DNA from: Emiliania huxleyi CCMP1516 | Taxonomy: Eukaryota > Haptophyta > Isochrysidales > Noelaerhabdaceae | Reading direction: 5' to 3' | Length of the DNA stretch: 64,000 nucleotides | NCBI RefSeq assembly: GCF_000372725.1 | Contig: NW_005199045.1 | Location: 378,755 to 442,754, forward strand | In this document: positions 52,626 through 61,286 of the stretch, piece by piece | Layout: each line of letters starts with the position of its first letter | How positions within the stretch are numbered: the stretch's first letter is position 1 | The notes under the pieces: model-generated | What the model was told of the DNA's origin: nothing | What the model saw: only the letters and a program-made list of their open reading frames with translations | The model's database searches: none | Made by a program: the position numbers and the translations under genes

Positions 52626-53486
52626 CAGCGGGAGGGGCCGCACCAAAGGTCTACTCGGCCTCCGAGGTACCCGCTCGGGTCGAGGGCAGTGAGGCCGGAG
52701 CCAAGGCTCGAGCCCATGCCGTGCAAGCTGTCTTGCAGGCCTCGCACCTTGTCCCAGCTGTTGCCGCCCATCGCCTGACGCGTTGTGGCGCACTGAAGAC
52801 GGTGTGAAAAACGAGGCTGCGGCAGCGGTGGTCCGGGCCGCGCTAAGTTTGGCTTGCCTCTGCCTGCGACGACGGCACGAGCCTCTCCTGCTCGGACGCG
52901 CGGCCGGCCTGATGCAGACCGAGCCGCGCGAGGAAGCCTACGTGTGGCCTCGCAAGCTCAGACGCCGTGCAAACCGTGGAGCCCTCGCACCGAGTCGCTC
53001 GAGAGTGCCCGTCTGCCGGAGCTCCTCGCCGCCCGACTCGGAGCCGTCGTCGGATGCCTTCGGGTCGGAGAGCTTCGCGCTCGTCGCCGTGAGGCTAGCC
53101 GCCTACCCAAAGAGCGACGTCGATCAGAACTCAAAGGCGCGGTGCAGCCGGCTAGTGCGAGGAAGAGCCTGCAGCGAGGACGAGCCCGCCTCGACAGTGG
53201 AGCGCACCGACTCCTTAGCTGCCTGTGTGAGGGAGGAGCAAGCGGAGACGATCGAGCCGGCCTCGAGCTTGGAGAGGTCGATGCTCGCCATCGAGTCGCC
53301 CGCCGCACGCACGCGGTCCACCCCGCTCGTGAGCCCGCTCGCCATCGTCGTGAATCCGTCGCTGCCCACGCTCGCGCCCGCTGCCGCCATCTCCGCCGCC
53401 GCCGCTTTTGCCCGGTCCTGAGCACTACTGAGGCTTTCGAGCGCCGAGTCGGCCGCCATCGAGGCCATGAACCTGAAGGAGTCCAT
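52626..53486 (-). CDS. Amphipathic helical protein, unknown
   Basis: Exon 1 53,486-53,169 (GC donor), exon 2 from 53,102 after a TAG acceptor, last exon 52,774-52,626. Exon 1 encodes MDSFRFMASMAADSALESL followed by Ala/Ser/Gly-rich amphipathic helices (SSLTQAAKESVRSTVEAG); exon 2 continues with ASLTATSAKLSDPKASDD and an acidic segment; the last exon has VRGLQDSLHGMGSSLGSG. The end of exon 2 is not fixed. The composition resembles lipid-surface or stress proteins, but no family is recognised. It is divergent from the gene at 53,650 across 163 bp. Confidence 0.45.
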
Positions 53487-53649
53487 CCTCAGCGCCAAAA
53501 AGGTGAACACACAGAGGGTTTTTGCAGCGATCTACACTTGGTTCCACACTTGCTTCCACACTTTTCGCAAGTGTGGAGGGCCAGTCGAAAGTGTAGACCG
53601 TTGGCGACCCGACAGATCGGGGCCGAAAGTGTAGAACCGTTGCACACTC
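53487..53649. promoter_or_regulatory. Divergent promoter with nested inverted repeats
   Basis: Between the ATGs of two divergent genes. CTACACTT (53,532), TCCACACTT (twice, ~53,543 and ~53,556), then AAGTGTGGA (53,569) and AAGTGTAG (53,589 and 53,627). TTCCACACTT/AAGTGTGGA forms a 9-bp stem with a TTCGC-type loop, nested in the outer CTACACTT/AAGTGTAG pair. Likely binding sites for a dimeric regulator. Confidence 0.55.
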
Positions 53650-54639
53650 ATGAGCACGACGCCCGAGGCGCAGGTGACGTCGGCGTCCTCGCCCCAGACC
53701 CCTCCCACGCCCCTCTGCTGACGGCCGCCTCGCCTCGCCCCCTCCTCAGGCCGCGACCGCGGCGCAACCCGCGCCCACCCCTGCGGCCGCCACCAACGGC
53801 AAGGCCGAGAAGGAGGTGAAGCAAATGAAGTGGACCTACGAGCGCGACGTGGCTCTCTTGACGCAAGTCGCCGCCGCCGGCCCGCTCGCCTGGCTGACGT
53901 CCAAGATGGGCTACTCCGGCGACCCCGAGCGCACGTACAACCAGGGCGCGGTCTGGGACAAGGCCGGCGAGGGCATCATCCCGCAGATCAAAACGCACGA
54001 GGCCTTCGCTGGCGTCACCACCTTCCCCGCGACGACCGCCTTCATCGTCCACACGAAGCGAGTCGTGCAAAGCAAGGCCAACCTCTACAAGTCGGGCGGC
54101 GAGCAGGCCGAGGACGCGCCGGCAGGCAGCCTGGGCACCAAGAACGAGGAGCTCTCCGATCTGGACCAGGTGATGCGCCACCGCCTCCCCTCACCCCCCT
54201 TCCCACTCCCTTCGCCCGCCCCCCTCCCTCCCCTCCCCTCTCCTCCCTCTGCCCACTCCGCGCCTTTCACTCGCACGCAGCTCATCATTGAGGTCGGCAC
54301 GGCGATGGAGGAGACGGAGAGGATCGGGTGCGCAAACAAGGAGGGCAAGGCTCAGGCGGACGCCGACGTCGGCAAGGGAGCGCAGGCTCGCGAACGCCCC
54401 GGGGGTAGGGGGATTGAGGGGGCTAGGCTCGCCGCCTCGTTGACGCCCTGCACCCCCCCCCCCCCCCTCCTGCCTGCTCCCCCCTGCAGGCGATGCAGGA
54501 CGCGCTCGCGAAGCGCACGTACCCCAAAGACGGCGACACCGGCAAGAAGGGGAAGAAGAAGAAGAGAGCCGGGCTCAGACTTAGACGCTGGAAGGCCGGG
54601 GGCCATGAACTTAGACGACATAAGGCCAACTCCGGGTAA
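53650..54639 (+). CDS. Hypothetical protein with basic tail
   Basis: Exons 53,650-53,673, 53,750-54,169, 54,281-54,385 and 54,490-54,639 join in frame to 232 aa; the third intron has a GC donor, the others GT. The core (MKWTYERDVALLTQVAAAGP, GAVWDKAGEGIIPQIKTHE) has a Trp/Asp/Leu spacing reminiscent of Myb/SANT-like modules in transposon-related proteins. The tail is Lys/Arg rich (GKKGKKKKRAGLRLRRW) and partly encoded by the local CTTAGAC repeats, so the true stop may differ. DNA binding is an inference. Confidence 0.5.
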
Positions 54640-55776
54640 AACCCGGGTATACCTGCAAAAGTCCAGGTTTACCCGAAAAATACCTGGACGCGGTCCCGAC
54701 CAGCGTGTGCCGCGCACGACGCCATATCGCCGTCTCCCAGGGCCAGTGCGCTACTTGCGGCGCGCAACGCCTGCTCAAGTACGCGCACCGTACCATGTGC
54801 TGCCGCTATGCGTGCCTTAAGGCGGCTGCGGCGAAGCGGCGGGCGCGGCATGCCGATGGCAGTGCGGACGATGCGGTTGCGATGTGTTCTGCTTCAAGAT
54901 CGTGGCGGTGCTTGGCATGCACTTCTGCGATCCCAATCAGCTCATCGCAACGAAGCAGCGCAACAAGCTGGCTGCTGCCAACAAGGCCCTATAGCATACA
55001 CAGGCTTCTCTGACATGCGTTTGTTTGAGCTTGAGGCTATTTGTGAGAACTATTTGGCTAGATGTCGCCGAAGTGCGCTCAAGAAGCAGCAACGAGAATC
55101 GGAAGAGGAGGATGCTGAGGCGGCGATTGCTGAGCATGAGGAGGATCGATCGCCCGCCGCGCAGGCGAAGAAAAATTGGGCGCCAGCGCCGTATATCGCG
55201 TGCCATGGCCGACTTAGCCGGTGTAAGAGGCTCCCGCTGATCTTAGACCGCGTAAGCACTCCAGCGTGGCTAGCCACACTTAGACCCGTTAAGCCGCGAG
55301 GCTCAGAACTTAGACTACTACCCAACCAGTTGTGTGTGTGTGCCTGAGCCTGTCCCTGTCCGAGGGCGAGGCCCTGTGCGTCTCGTGCGTGCCGTGTGTG
55401 TGTGAGTGTGCCTCGAGTGTCGTGTGTGTCACGGGGTGTCCGCACAGTCCGGAGTCTTTGTGTGTCTGGACTCTGGTGAGTGGTGTCTGACCGCTGCGTG
55501 ACCCTGTGAGCTGTGAATCAGCAGGCTGTGTGTGTGCGTTGGGGGTTTCTCGTTTAAAAAAAAATTCGCGTGCCGCCGCGCGGGTCCTTGAAACGGGTCA
55601 GCGTGAGACAACGAGCCAGCGCGCCAATGGTCGACGGAACCTCGAGGGGACGAGGCCGCCGCGACGCAAGATGCATCCATCTATCCCGCCTCCGCGCCGG
55701 CGGCACTGCCCTCGGCTTTAGCGCAGGGAGGAGGCACGGCACGATGCAAGCGTGGCGCCCGGTAGTGGGAGGCGCC
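54640..55776. other. CTTAGAC repeats and broken ORFs
   Basis: 54,640-54,700 resembles the GGGTATACCTG core of MITE family A. CTTAGAC occurs at about 54,575, 54,610, 55,243, 55,277 and 55,310. Fragments such as QCATCGAQRLLKYAH and MHFCDPNQLIATKQRNKL are readable in different frames, suggesting a decayed gene. 55,330-55,530 is GT rich. Confidence 0.35.
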
Positions 55777-56916
55777 TCACTCCTTCTTGCGGAGGTCGGC
55801 GACCTCCCCCTGCAGCTTCTGGTAGAGCTCGACCAGCTGGTTGTTTCGCTCCGTCAACGCAGCCACACGATCCGCCAGCGCCGCGACCGCAGCCTCACTG
55901 CTGGCGGGGACAGCGACGGCTGGTTCGGGGGTGGCTGGTACGGCGCCGGCGGAGGTGGCGGGGGTGGCGGTGACGGGGGTGGCAGTGACAGGGGTGGCTG
56001 GGACGGGAGTGGCGACGGGAGTGACGGAGACTGGCGTGGCAAGGACGGCCGCTACCGCTGGGACGCTGGGCATCCCAGCGGCAGGGACGGCAGAGACGGC
56101 GGGGACGGCGGGCGCTGGCTTGGGGGCCGCCGCCGCTTTGGGCTTGATGGCCACGGCGGCGGTTGCCGAGACCGGGCGTCCCGCCAAGGGCTTGGGGGCG
56201 GGAGTTGGCACTGTGGCAACGGGTGCCGATGCAAAGCGCCCGCCGAAGGGCTGGCTTGCAGCCTGCACCGAAGTGGGCGACCGCGCCGTGGGGGTGACAA
56301 CACCGGCAGCGGCGGGCGCCGCAGCGGCGGGCGCCGCAAAGCCCTTGCGCCCCTTCCGCGCAGCCTCTTTGGTCCCCATGCGGCCGAAGGCCGGCGCTGG
56401 TGGGGACGGGCGCTGGGGCTCGTTGGAGTAGAGCGGCGAGGCCTCCCCAAATAGCCAGCCCACGGGCGAATCCTGGAGGTTCTCGAGGCCGCCGCTGAAG
56501 ATTTGCGCCGCGCTGCGGCGCAGGAAGCCAGCCCGCGCGCTCGCCGCGCCTCCGGCGGGCGTCCCGGCGGCGGCGGCGCTGGCCGCCGACTCCCCCTCGA
56601 GCAGAGAAACAAGCGTGTTGACAAACAGGATGATGAAGGCCGCGCCGGCCACGACGCCCCCAAAGACGACCAGGGGGTCGGCGAGGCCAAACGACCCCGC
56701 GGCAGCCGCCGGCTCGGCGAGATCGGAGAAGCCAGCCGATGCTGAGGCGAGCGGTGCGACGGCTGCGGTTCCCTCGTAGGCCGGCGGCGGCGCGGCCGCA
56801 GCGTTGGCAACCTGCGACGCGATATCGGCGACGTCGAGCGCGTCCAGCATGCTCGGCGAGCCAAGCCGCGTCGCGACGCGGGGCACGGATCGCGCGAGGA
56901 GGCAAGGGGCCCGCAT
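55777..56916 (-). CDS. Plastid-type membrane protein with coiled coil
   Basis: 379 aa from the ATG at 56,916 (MRAPCLLARSVPRVATRLG), an N-terminus like a transit peptide. An Ala-rich region leads to one membrane helix at ~95-120 (DPLVVFGGVVAGAAFIILF), then a long Ala/Pro/Thr-rich spacer with repeated TPV-type units (TPVSVTPVATPVPATPVTA) and a C-terminal coiled coil (LADRVAALTERNNQLVELYQ). The layout suggests a thylakoid or envelope anchor, but no family is recognised. Low-complexity repeats make the exact boundaries uncertain. Confidence 0.55.
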   Translation of the reverse strand: MRAPCLLARSVPRVATRLGSPSMLDALDVADIASQVANAAAAPPPAYEGTAAVAPLASASAGFSDLAEPAAAAGSFGLADPLVVFGGVVAGAAFIILFVNTLVSLLEGESAASAAAAGTPAGGAASARAGFLRRSAAQIFSGGLENLQDSPVGWLFGEASPLYSNEPQRPSPPAPAFGRMGTKEAARKGRKGFAAPAAAAPAAAGVVTPTARSPTSVQAASQPFGGRFASAPVATVPTPAPKPLAGRPVSATAAVAIKPKAAAAPKPAPAVPAVSAVPAAGMPSVPAVAAVLATPVSVTPVATPVPATPVTATPVTATPATSAGAVPATPEPAVAVPASSEAAVAALADRVAALTERNNQLVELYQKLQGEVADLRKKE

Positions 56917-57584
56917 TGGGGATCTGTCGGGATCGTGAAGAACTTGGGTTCGCCTCCTGTGCGTCCCGGGGTGCCGCCGACCTTCCGCGCTCGCCCCTTC
57001 TTCGTTTCGCCGGCATTGCAAAAGTGATACCAACATACCACCACCGGGGGCGCGGCGGGGGGGGGGGGGGGGGGGCTCGGCAAAGCGAGAGCAGGCCAGG
57101 AGACAGATCACCCAGCTTGACTTCCCTTCGACCCGGATACCGATGACTACGATTCCGATGGCAGCAGCGGCGAGGAGGACTCTTAGGCGGCTGCAGCCAA
57201 GCTTGAGCGGCTATCCGAGCGGTTCAGCAACAACTGGGCCGCTCAGCAGACATGCTGGAGGCGGGAGCGCCTCGCACAAGCATGGCAAAGCGGGCTGCTG
57301 CTGCCGTTGCGTGGGATCAGAAGCGGTGCCCGGCGTGACGCGGAGAGTTCGAGCGCGTCATGGCAATGCGCGAGCGAGACGAGCTCGACTACTTCTCGCA
57401 GTCGCCGCACGCCGGCACCAAGATCCTCCCCGTGGACACTGCGTGAGGCCAAGCACCTTGAGGCGGACGCGGTCCGCACGCTCGGCGTCAACGAGCTGAA
57501 CATGTACGAGCCTACTTCTCTGGCTTCGCTCCATTCACGGGCAGCCTCGTCGAAGCCAGCGCATACTTCCGAGGTGGCCAGTGC

Positions 57585-57593
57585 GACAAGGAT
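57585..57593 (+). repeat. 9-bp target duplication, left (GACAAGGAT)
   Basis: Exact repeat at 58,100-58,108 on the right side of the element. Confidence 0.9.
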
Positions 57594-58099
57594 CTTAGGG
57601 ACCCCTAGGCTTAAAAGGGTGGGCCCTGGGGCGCCTGCGGCTTAAACGGCTCAAAACCTGCCTAGGCAGGTTTTAAGAGCTGCTGGGCCGCCGAATCATT
57701 AAACGGCCTTAAACGCTTAAAAGGTGCGGGAGAGCTCCCGAGGTCGATGGCGTCCGGAAGAGGCTCCGACCCGGAAGACGCCGGAGCCCGGGAAGCTGGC
57801 TACAGTCAGCTAGCACGCGTCCCCTATGTGAGTCTCTATGGGCTCCTGCCAGTGCACCAGACTTACAGATGTGTCTTCAGAGGCGGGTTTGTGCCACCTA
57901 ATAACGGCAGTATTGGAGAAAACGCTAAACGGCGCGGAACCCAGCGACGCGTGCTGGTGAGGCCGATTTTCTTGAACGGTCTTAAAAGAGGACCCCCCCT
58001 GCCTGCAATCTCTTAAATGGTAATTGAAGCCCCCAAACCTCCTCACTTCTTAAAAGCTCTTTAAAAAATCCGGCCCTCAGAACCCTAGGGGTCCCCTAA
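57594..58099. mobile_element. Mutator-like MITE, family F (506 bp)
   Basis: Inverted ends CTTAGGGACCCCTAGG and TTAGGGGACCCCTAGG with an exact 9-bp target duplication. No ORF. The interior is dotted with CTTAAA/TTTAAG motifs (for example GGCTTAAAAGG, CCTTAAACGC, TCTTAAAAGC) and a CCTGCCTAGGCAGG palindrome at 57,658. Confidence 0.85.
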
Positions 58100-58117
58100 G
58101 ACAAGGATTGGCTCAGC

Positions 58118-58440
58118 GACGAGCCATGCTGGCTCGTCGCAGGCAGCGAGCTCGAAGACCCGCTCGGAGCTTCGCCGAGCCCGGCGGGCCCGCCCGCACG
58201 CCCCCGGCCGCGACATGGAAGACAAGCTTCCTGGCGTCTCTAGCCAGCGCTCACATGCCAAAAGGCACCTCGCAGCGCGCGAGACGTGACCGGAGCGGTA
58301 CCGCCTCGGCGCCGCGAGAGCAGCCGGTCGGCGTGGGCACCAAGCGCGCGGCCGCCGGGCGCCTTCGCACCGGCAGGGGCGCCGCGGCAGCAGAGATCCC
58401 TCCACCCACCATTAATTACCGTTTTTTGGCGGTACAGCTC
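58118..58440 (+). repeat. Dispersed repeat family E, copy 2
   Basis: Matches 22,190-22,510 in the same orientation, ending near an ATTAATTACCG sequence. Confidence 0.7.
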
Positions 58441-58600
58441 GGACTTTCTCTCACGAGAAGAAGACTCGCACGACTCGCGCCTCGCTGTCAGCCTATGCTC
58501 ACCTGACTGTGTGTCACAGTGATTTTGATAAAGAGTTTAAGACTGATATTAAGAGAAAAAGAAACGACGGACCGCTCAAGGGACCATTGGGTTTGTACTG

Positions 58601-58775
58601 GTAGGTAGGTAGAAAGGTGAAGAACAGCCAGGCTCGGACTGGACACCAACGCGGTATGGGTGGACGCTAGACAGATGATGACGACACGCACGAGCGACAC
58701 ACAGACACAAACAGGCTCACAAGACACACAGCCAGCTGGCTGCCACACACCCTGAGTAGGCGTACACATAACTCA
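58601..58775 (-). mobile_element. SINE-like repeat family D, copy 2
   Basis: Near-identical to 20,431-20,608, with a shorter CTAC tail on the minus strand. Confidence 0.6.
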
Positions 58776-58854
58776 GGGCTTTCTACTATTAACAACGAAG
58801 GCGCTCTCAAAAGAAACTGGCCGCTTTACTGTCGGCCAAGTCGCGCGAAAACAA

Positions 58855-58865
58855 CATTTATATAT
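58855..58865 (+). promoter_or_regulatory. TATA-like sequence
   Basis: TTTATATATATG runs straight into the ATG at 58,866, so it may be too close to act as a TATA box for that start; an in-frame later ATG is not obvious. Confidence 0.3.
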
Positions 58866-59531
58866 ATGCTGACCGCCGCTCCGCTCGCAGCGCGCTCTGC
58901 CATCGCGCTGTGCTCTTTGGCTGCGGCCGGGCGTGGTCATTTGGGCGTGGTCATCCGGGCCGCAAACCTGACGGATCCTGGCGACTGCGAGGCGCTCTGC
59001 TGCGTGCGCAAGCCCGTCGAGTTTGTCGTCGAGCAGGGCTCAAAGGGCTTCCTGGGCCAGGTGGCGGTTCTCGAGCCAGAGGTGGCGCGGAGGCGGCGCG
59101 TGCAGGCGCGGCTCGGCTCGGCCATTCGAGACAAGGCGAGGGTGCTGATCGCAGCCGACGCCGGCGCCGCGGAGCTGGCCGTGATTGGGACGGTGGACTG
59201 CGTCGCGCTGCCCGCCGGCAAGGGCCGGCGCGCCATGGGGCCCGAGCTTCCGCAGCGGCTGCTCATCCGCAACCTCTGGGTCGCCGAAGCTTTCCGCCGG
59301 CAGGGCATCGGCCGGCGGCTGATGGACGCCGCCGAGGAGCTGGCAGCCGAGATGCACATCGAGTTTTTGAGCCTCGACGTGCTTGCGGACAACGAGCCGG
59401 CGCGGCGGCTGTACGAGGGCCTCGGCTTCACCGACCTGGAGCCGCCGCCGGTGCCCGTGCCCAACTGGCTGCGCGGCGCGCTGTCACTGGGCAAGGCGCT
59501 GGCGCCCCCGGGTGTCACGGCAGAGGGGTAA
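58866..59531 (+). CDS. GNAT-family N-acetyltransferase
   Basis: 221 aa, single exon. The C-terminal half carries the acetyl-CoA binding fold: LLIRNLWVAEAFRRQGIGRR (R/Q-x-x-G-x-G motif at ~145), AAEELAAEMHIEFLSLDVL, and the family-typical NEPARRLYEGLGFTDLE. The first ~25 residues (MLTAAPLAARSAIALCSLAA) look like a signal or organelle-targeting peptide, so a plastid or secretory location is possible. Substrate unknown. The stop overlaps a GGTAA pentanucleotide repeat. Confidence 0.85.
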   Translation: MLTAAPLAARSAIALCSLAAAGRGHLGVVIRAANLTDPGDCEALCCVRKPVEFVVEQGSKGFLGQVAVLEPEVARRRRVQARLGSAIRDKARVLIAADAGAAELAVIGTVDCVALPAGKGRRAMGPELPQRLLIRNLWVAEAFRRQGIGRRLMDAAEELAAEMHIEFLSLDVLADNEPARRLYEGLGFTDLEPPPVPVPNWLRGALSLGKALAPPGVTAEG

Positions 59532-59550
59532 GGTAAGGTAAGGTAAGGTA
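59527..59550. repeat. GGTAA pentanucleotide tandem repeat
   Basis: About five GGTAA units starting at the stop codon of the acetyltransferase gene; each unit resembles a splice donor. Confidence 0.8.
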
Positions 59551-59859
59551 AACGTCTCCACACACACAAAGTGGTGGGGCAAGGGGGGGCGACCCTCGCA
59601 TCTCCACGCCCGGGACACGGGCAGGAGCCCCACGGCATTCAAAGTGCAAGCACCGGCCCGGTGCCGTGGGTGAGCAACCTGCACCCCCCACTCCTACTCC
59701 TATAACACAACCCCCACAGCGTGGTCGTCTACGTGTTCAGAAACACCAAGCAGCGAGGCGAGGGTGAAGGGGTAAGGGGCTGTGTGGGGCTATCTGTGAC
59801 CATCTAGCCTGGGGGGTAGCAGGAGGGGGGGGCAGAGGGTAAGATATGGGTGAGGCCAG

Positions 59860-60708
59860 CTACAAGTCGGACGCCCTCCCGTCGTCGGAATAATCCTCGG
59901 AGCGGTCAGCGTCCTCGTCGTCGTCCTCGGTCTGCATCGCGTCGCCAGCCGTGAACCTGAACACGGCGTCGGCCGGCGCCGAGGCGCCGGCGGCCGTCAT
60001 CAGGTGCATGACTATGCGGTCGCGGTATGCCGCATCGATCTCTCCGTGCTCGGCCAGCTCTTTCGCGAGCCAGTCCGAGGCGACGGTCGTCGCCACGGTC
60101 CCCTGGGGAACTGTGGCGTACACCTTGCTGGGGCCGCGTCGATACCCGTCGTCCCTCTCCGGGGGCAGCGAGTATTCGACCCCCATTTTGGACCCGGCCT
60201 GGCTGCGCGCCTGCGCAGCTGCAGACCGCAGCCCGGCCATCACGTACTGGATGTTCTCGCGCAGCTGCGCCCGCGGGGCCTCCGCGCGCTCGGCCTCGCT
60301 CGCGGCGCGCTCGCCAGCCTCCGTCGCCCGGCGCGCCTTCTGCCGGTCCTTCTTGGCCTTGCGTGCCGCGGCTCGAGCCGCGAGCTGCTCCTTGGTGGGC
60401 TCCTTCTTCTTCGGCGCGGTGCGCTCGATGTACGAGCGCTCCGCCGCCTGCACCGACTCGCGGTCGCCCGCGGCCTTCTCGTGCTTCAGGTCGACCTCGA
60501 TGGTCGCGTAGCCAGGCCTTATCACCCTGACACAAGACGCACCGAACAGCCTTGCGACACTCACCGCGTCCTCCAGTTGCGCGCGATCGGAGCTATTCCA
60601 GCGTCCGCTGCGCATCCCCGGCGGCACGACGGTGGCCGGCGCTTGCGCGCCAGCCCCGTCCGCCGCCGGGTCCGCGGCCGCGGTCCCTGTCATAGCTACG
60701 CGCGCCAT
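59860..60708 (-). CDS. Hypothetical basic helical protein, 282 aa
   Basis: Starts at the ATG at 60,708 (MARVAMTGTAAADPAADG). The middle is a long charged helix (ARAAARKAKKDRQKARRATE), followed by REN­IQYVMAGLRSAAAQ-type sequence, a segment with PQGTVATTVASDWLAKELAE, and an acidic tail (EDDDEDADRSEDYSDD). No domain recognised. It is divergent from eIF4A, with a retroelement fragment in between. Confidence 0.5.
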   Translation of the reverse strand: MARVAMTGTAAADPAADGAGAQAPATVVPPGMRSGRWNSSDRAQLEDAVSVARLFGASCVRVIRPGYATIEVDLKHEKAAGDRESVQAAERSYIERTAPKKKEPTKEQLAARAAARKAKKDRQKARRATEAGERAASEAERAEAPRAQLRENIQYVMAGLRSAAAQARSQAGSKMGVEYSLPPERDDGYRRGPSKVYATVPQGTVATTVASDWLAKELAEHGEIDAAYRDRIVMHLMTAAGASAPADAVFRFTAGDAMQTEDDDEDADRSEDYSDDGRASDL

Positions 60709-60904
60709 GGAGAACGGCGGGCACTTGCAGAGGGGTCCACTGAGATGCGCCCGATGTGAAAGAGGCGGTGCGCTAGTGTCGGCTGAAATCCTCAACGTTG
60801 TTCAAGTGTTCACCATGCTGTGGCGTGCACGTGCGACGTGGCCCCGTGGCGGTGTGGCTGTGGGCGTCTCAATATCGATAAAATAAAAGGCTCCGCATGG
60901 GTAC

Positions 60905-61252
60905 AATGGAGGAAATTTAAGTTTCCACAGTAAGAAAGAAATAAAACAGACAAGCCAAGGGAGAGAAGGGGAAAATAAAGAAATCAAGCTGACAACCCAA
61001 GGGAGGGATGGGAGGACGGCACGCCGCCACCACACAGGGATTTTAAGGTGCGGAGTGTGGTGCGCTAGCCGTCGCCCACCCTTGGGCGTCCGCCTCTTCC
61101 TATCTCTCTTCGCAGTCTCTCGCCGATTCTCGCTGCAACCTTCATGCCACCTCGCGGTCGTCCCACTCTCGTCGTTCTCTTTCTTGTCGCTTCCTCCTCT
61201 GTCGCGTCGCTCTCGTCTGCCTCGTTCAGCGACGCCGCCCTGCCGCGAAAAT
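60905..61252 (-). mobile_element. Retroelement R, 5'-truncated copy
   Basis: Minus strand; encodes the last ~55 residues of the R protein (ATRKRTTRVGRPRGGMKVAA, ending GGRPRVGDG) and the conserved 3' UTR, with a longer T/C-rich tail that repeats the CCCTTGG(G/C)TTGTC module. It ends ~35 bp before the eIF4A start codon. Confidence 0.8.
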
Positions 61253-61260
61253 TCTTTTCG
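61247..61260 (+). promoter_or_regulatory. AATTCTTTT element before eIF4A
   Basis: GAAAATTCTTTTCG about 27-40 bp upstream of the ATG, a match to the AATTC half of the shared element. The TGTGAGAG half is missing, possibly displaced by the adjacent retroelement. Confidence 0.4.
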
Positions 61261-61286
61261 CACCCCAAAGGGCATCGAGGCTGGAC

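Larger units (their letters stand above)
57130..58440 (+). pseudogene. ORF remnant interrupted by a TIR element
   Basis: Readable pieces in shifting frames: an acidic DSDGSSGEEDS start, FSNNWAAQQTCWRRERLAQ, FERVMAMRERDELDYFSQ, AKHLEADAVRTLGVNELN, then SLVEASAYFRGGQCDKD, and after the inserted element WLSDEPCWLVAGSELEDP. Excising 57,594-58,108 restores the last joint. Stops and frame changes show it is dead. The 3' part is repeat family E. Confidence 0.45.

Noticed and set aside
58855-58866. Canonical TATA box for the acetyltransferase gene
   Set aside because: It overlaps the start codon, too close for normal TATA spacing; kept only as a low-confidence note.
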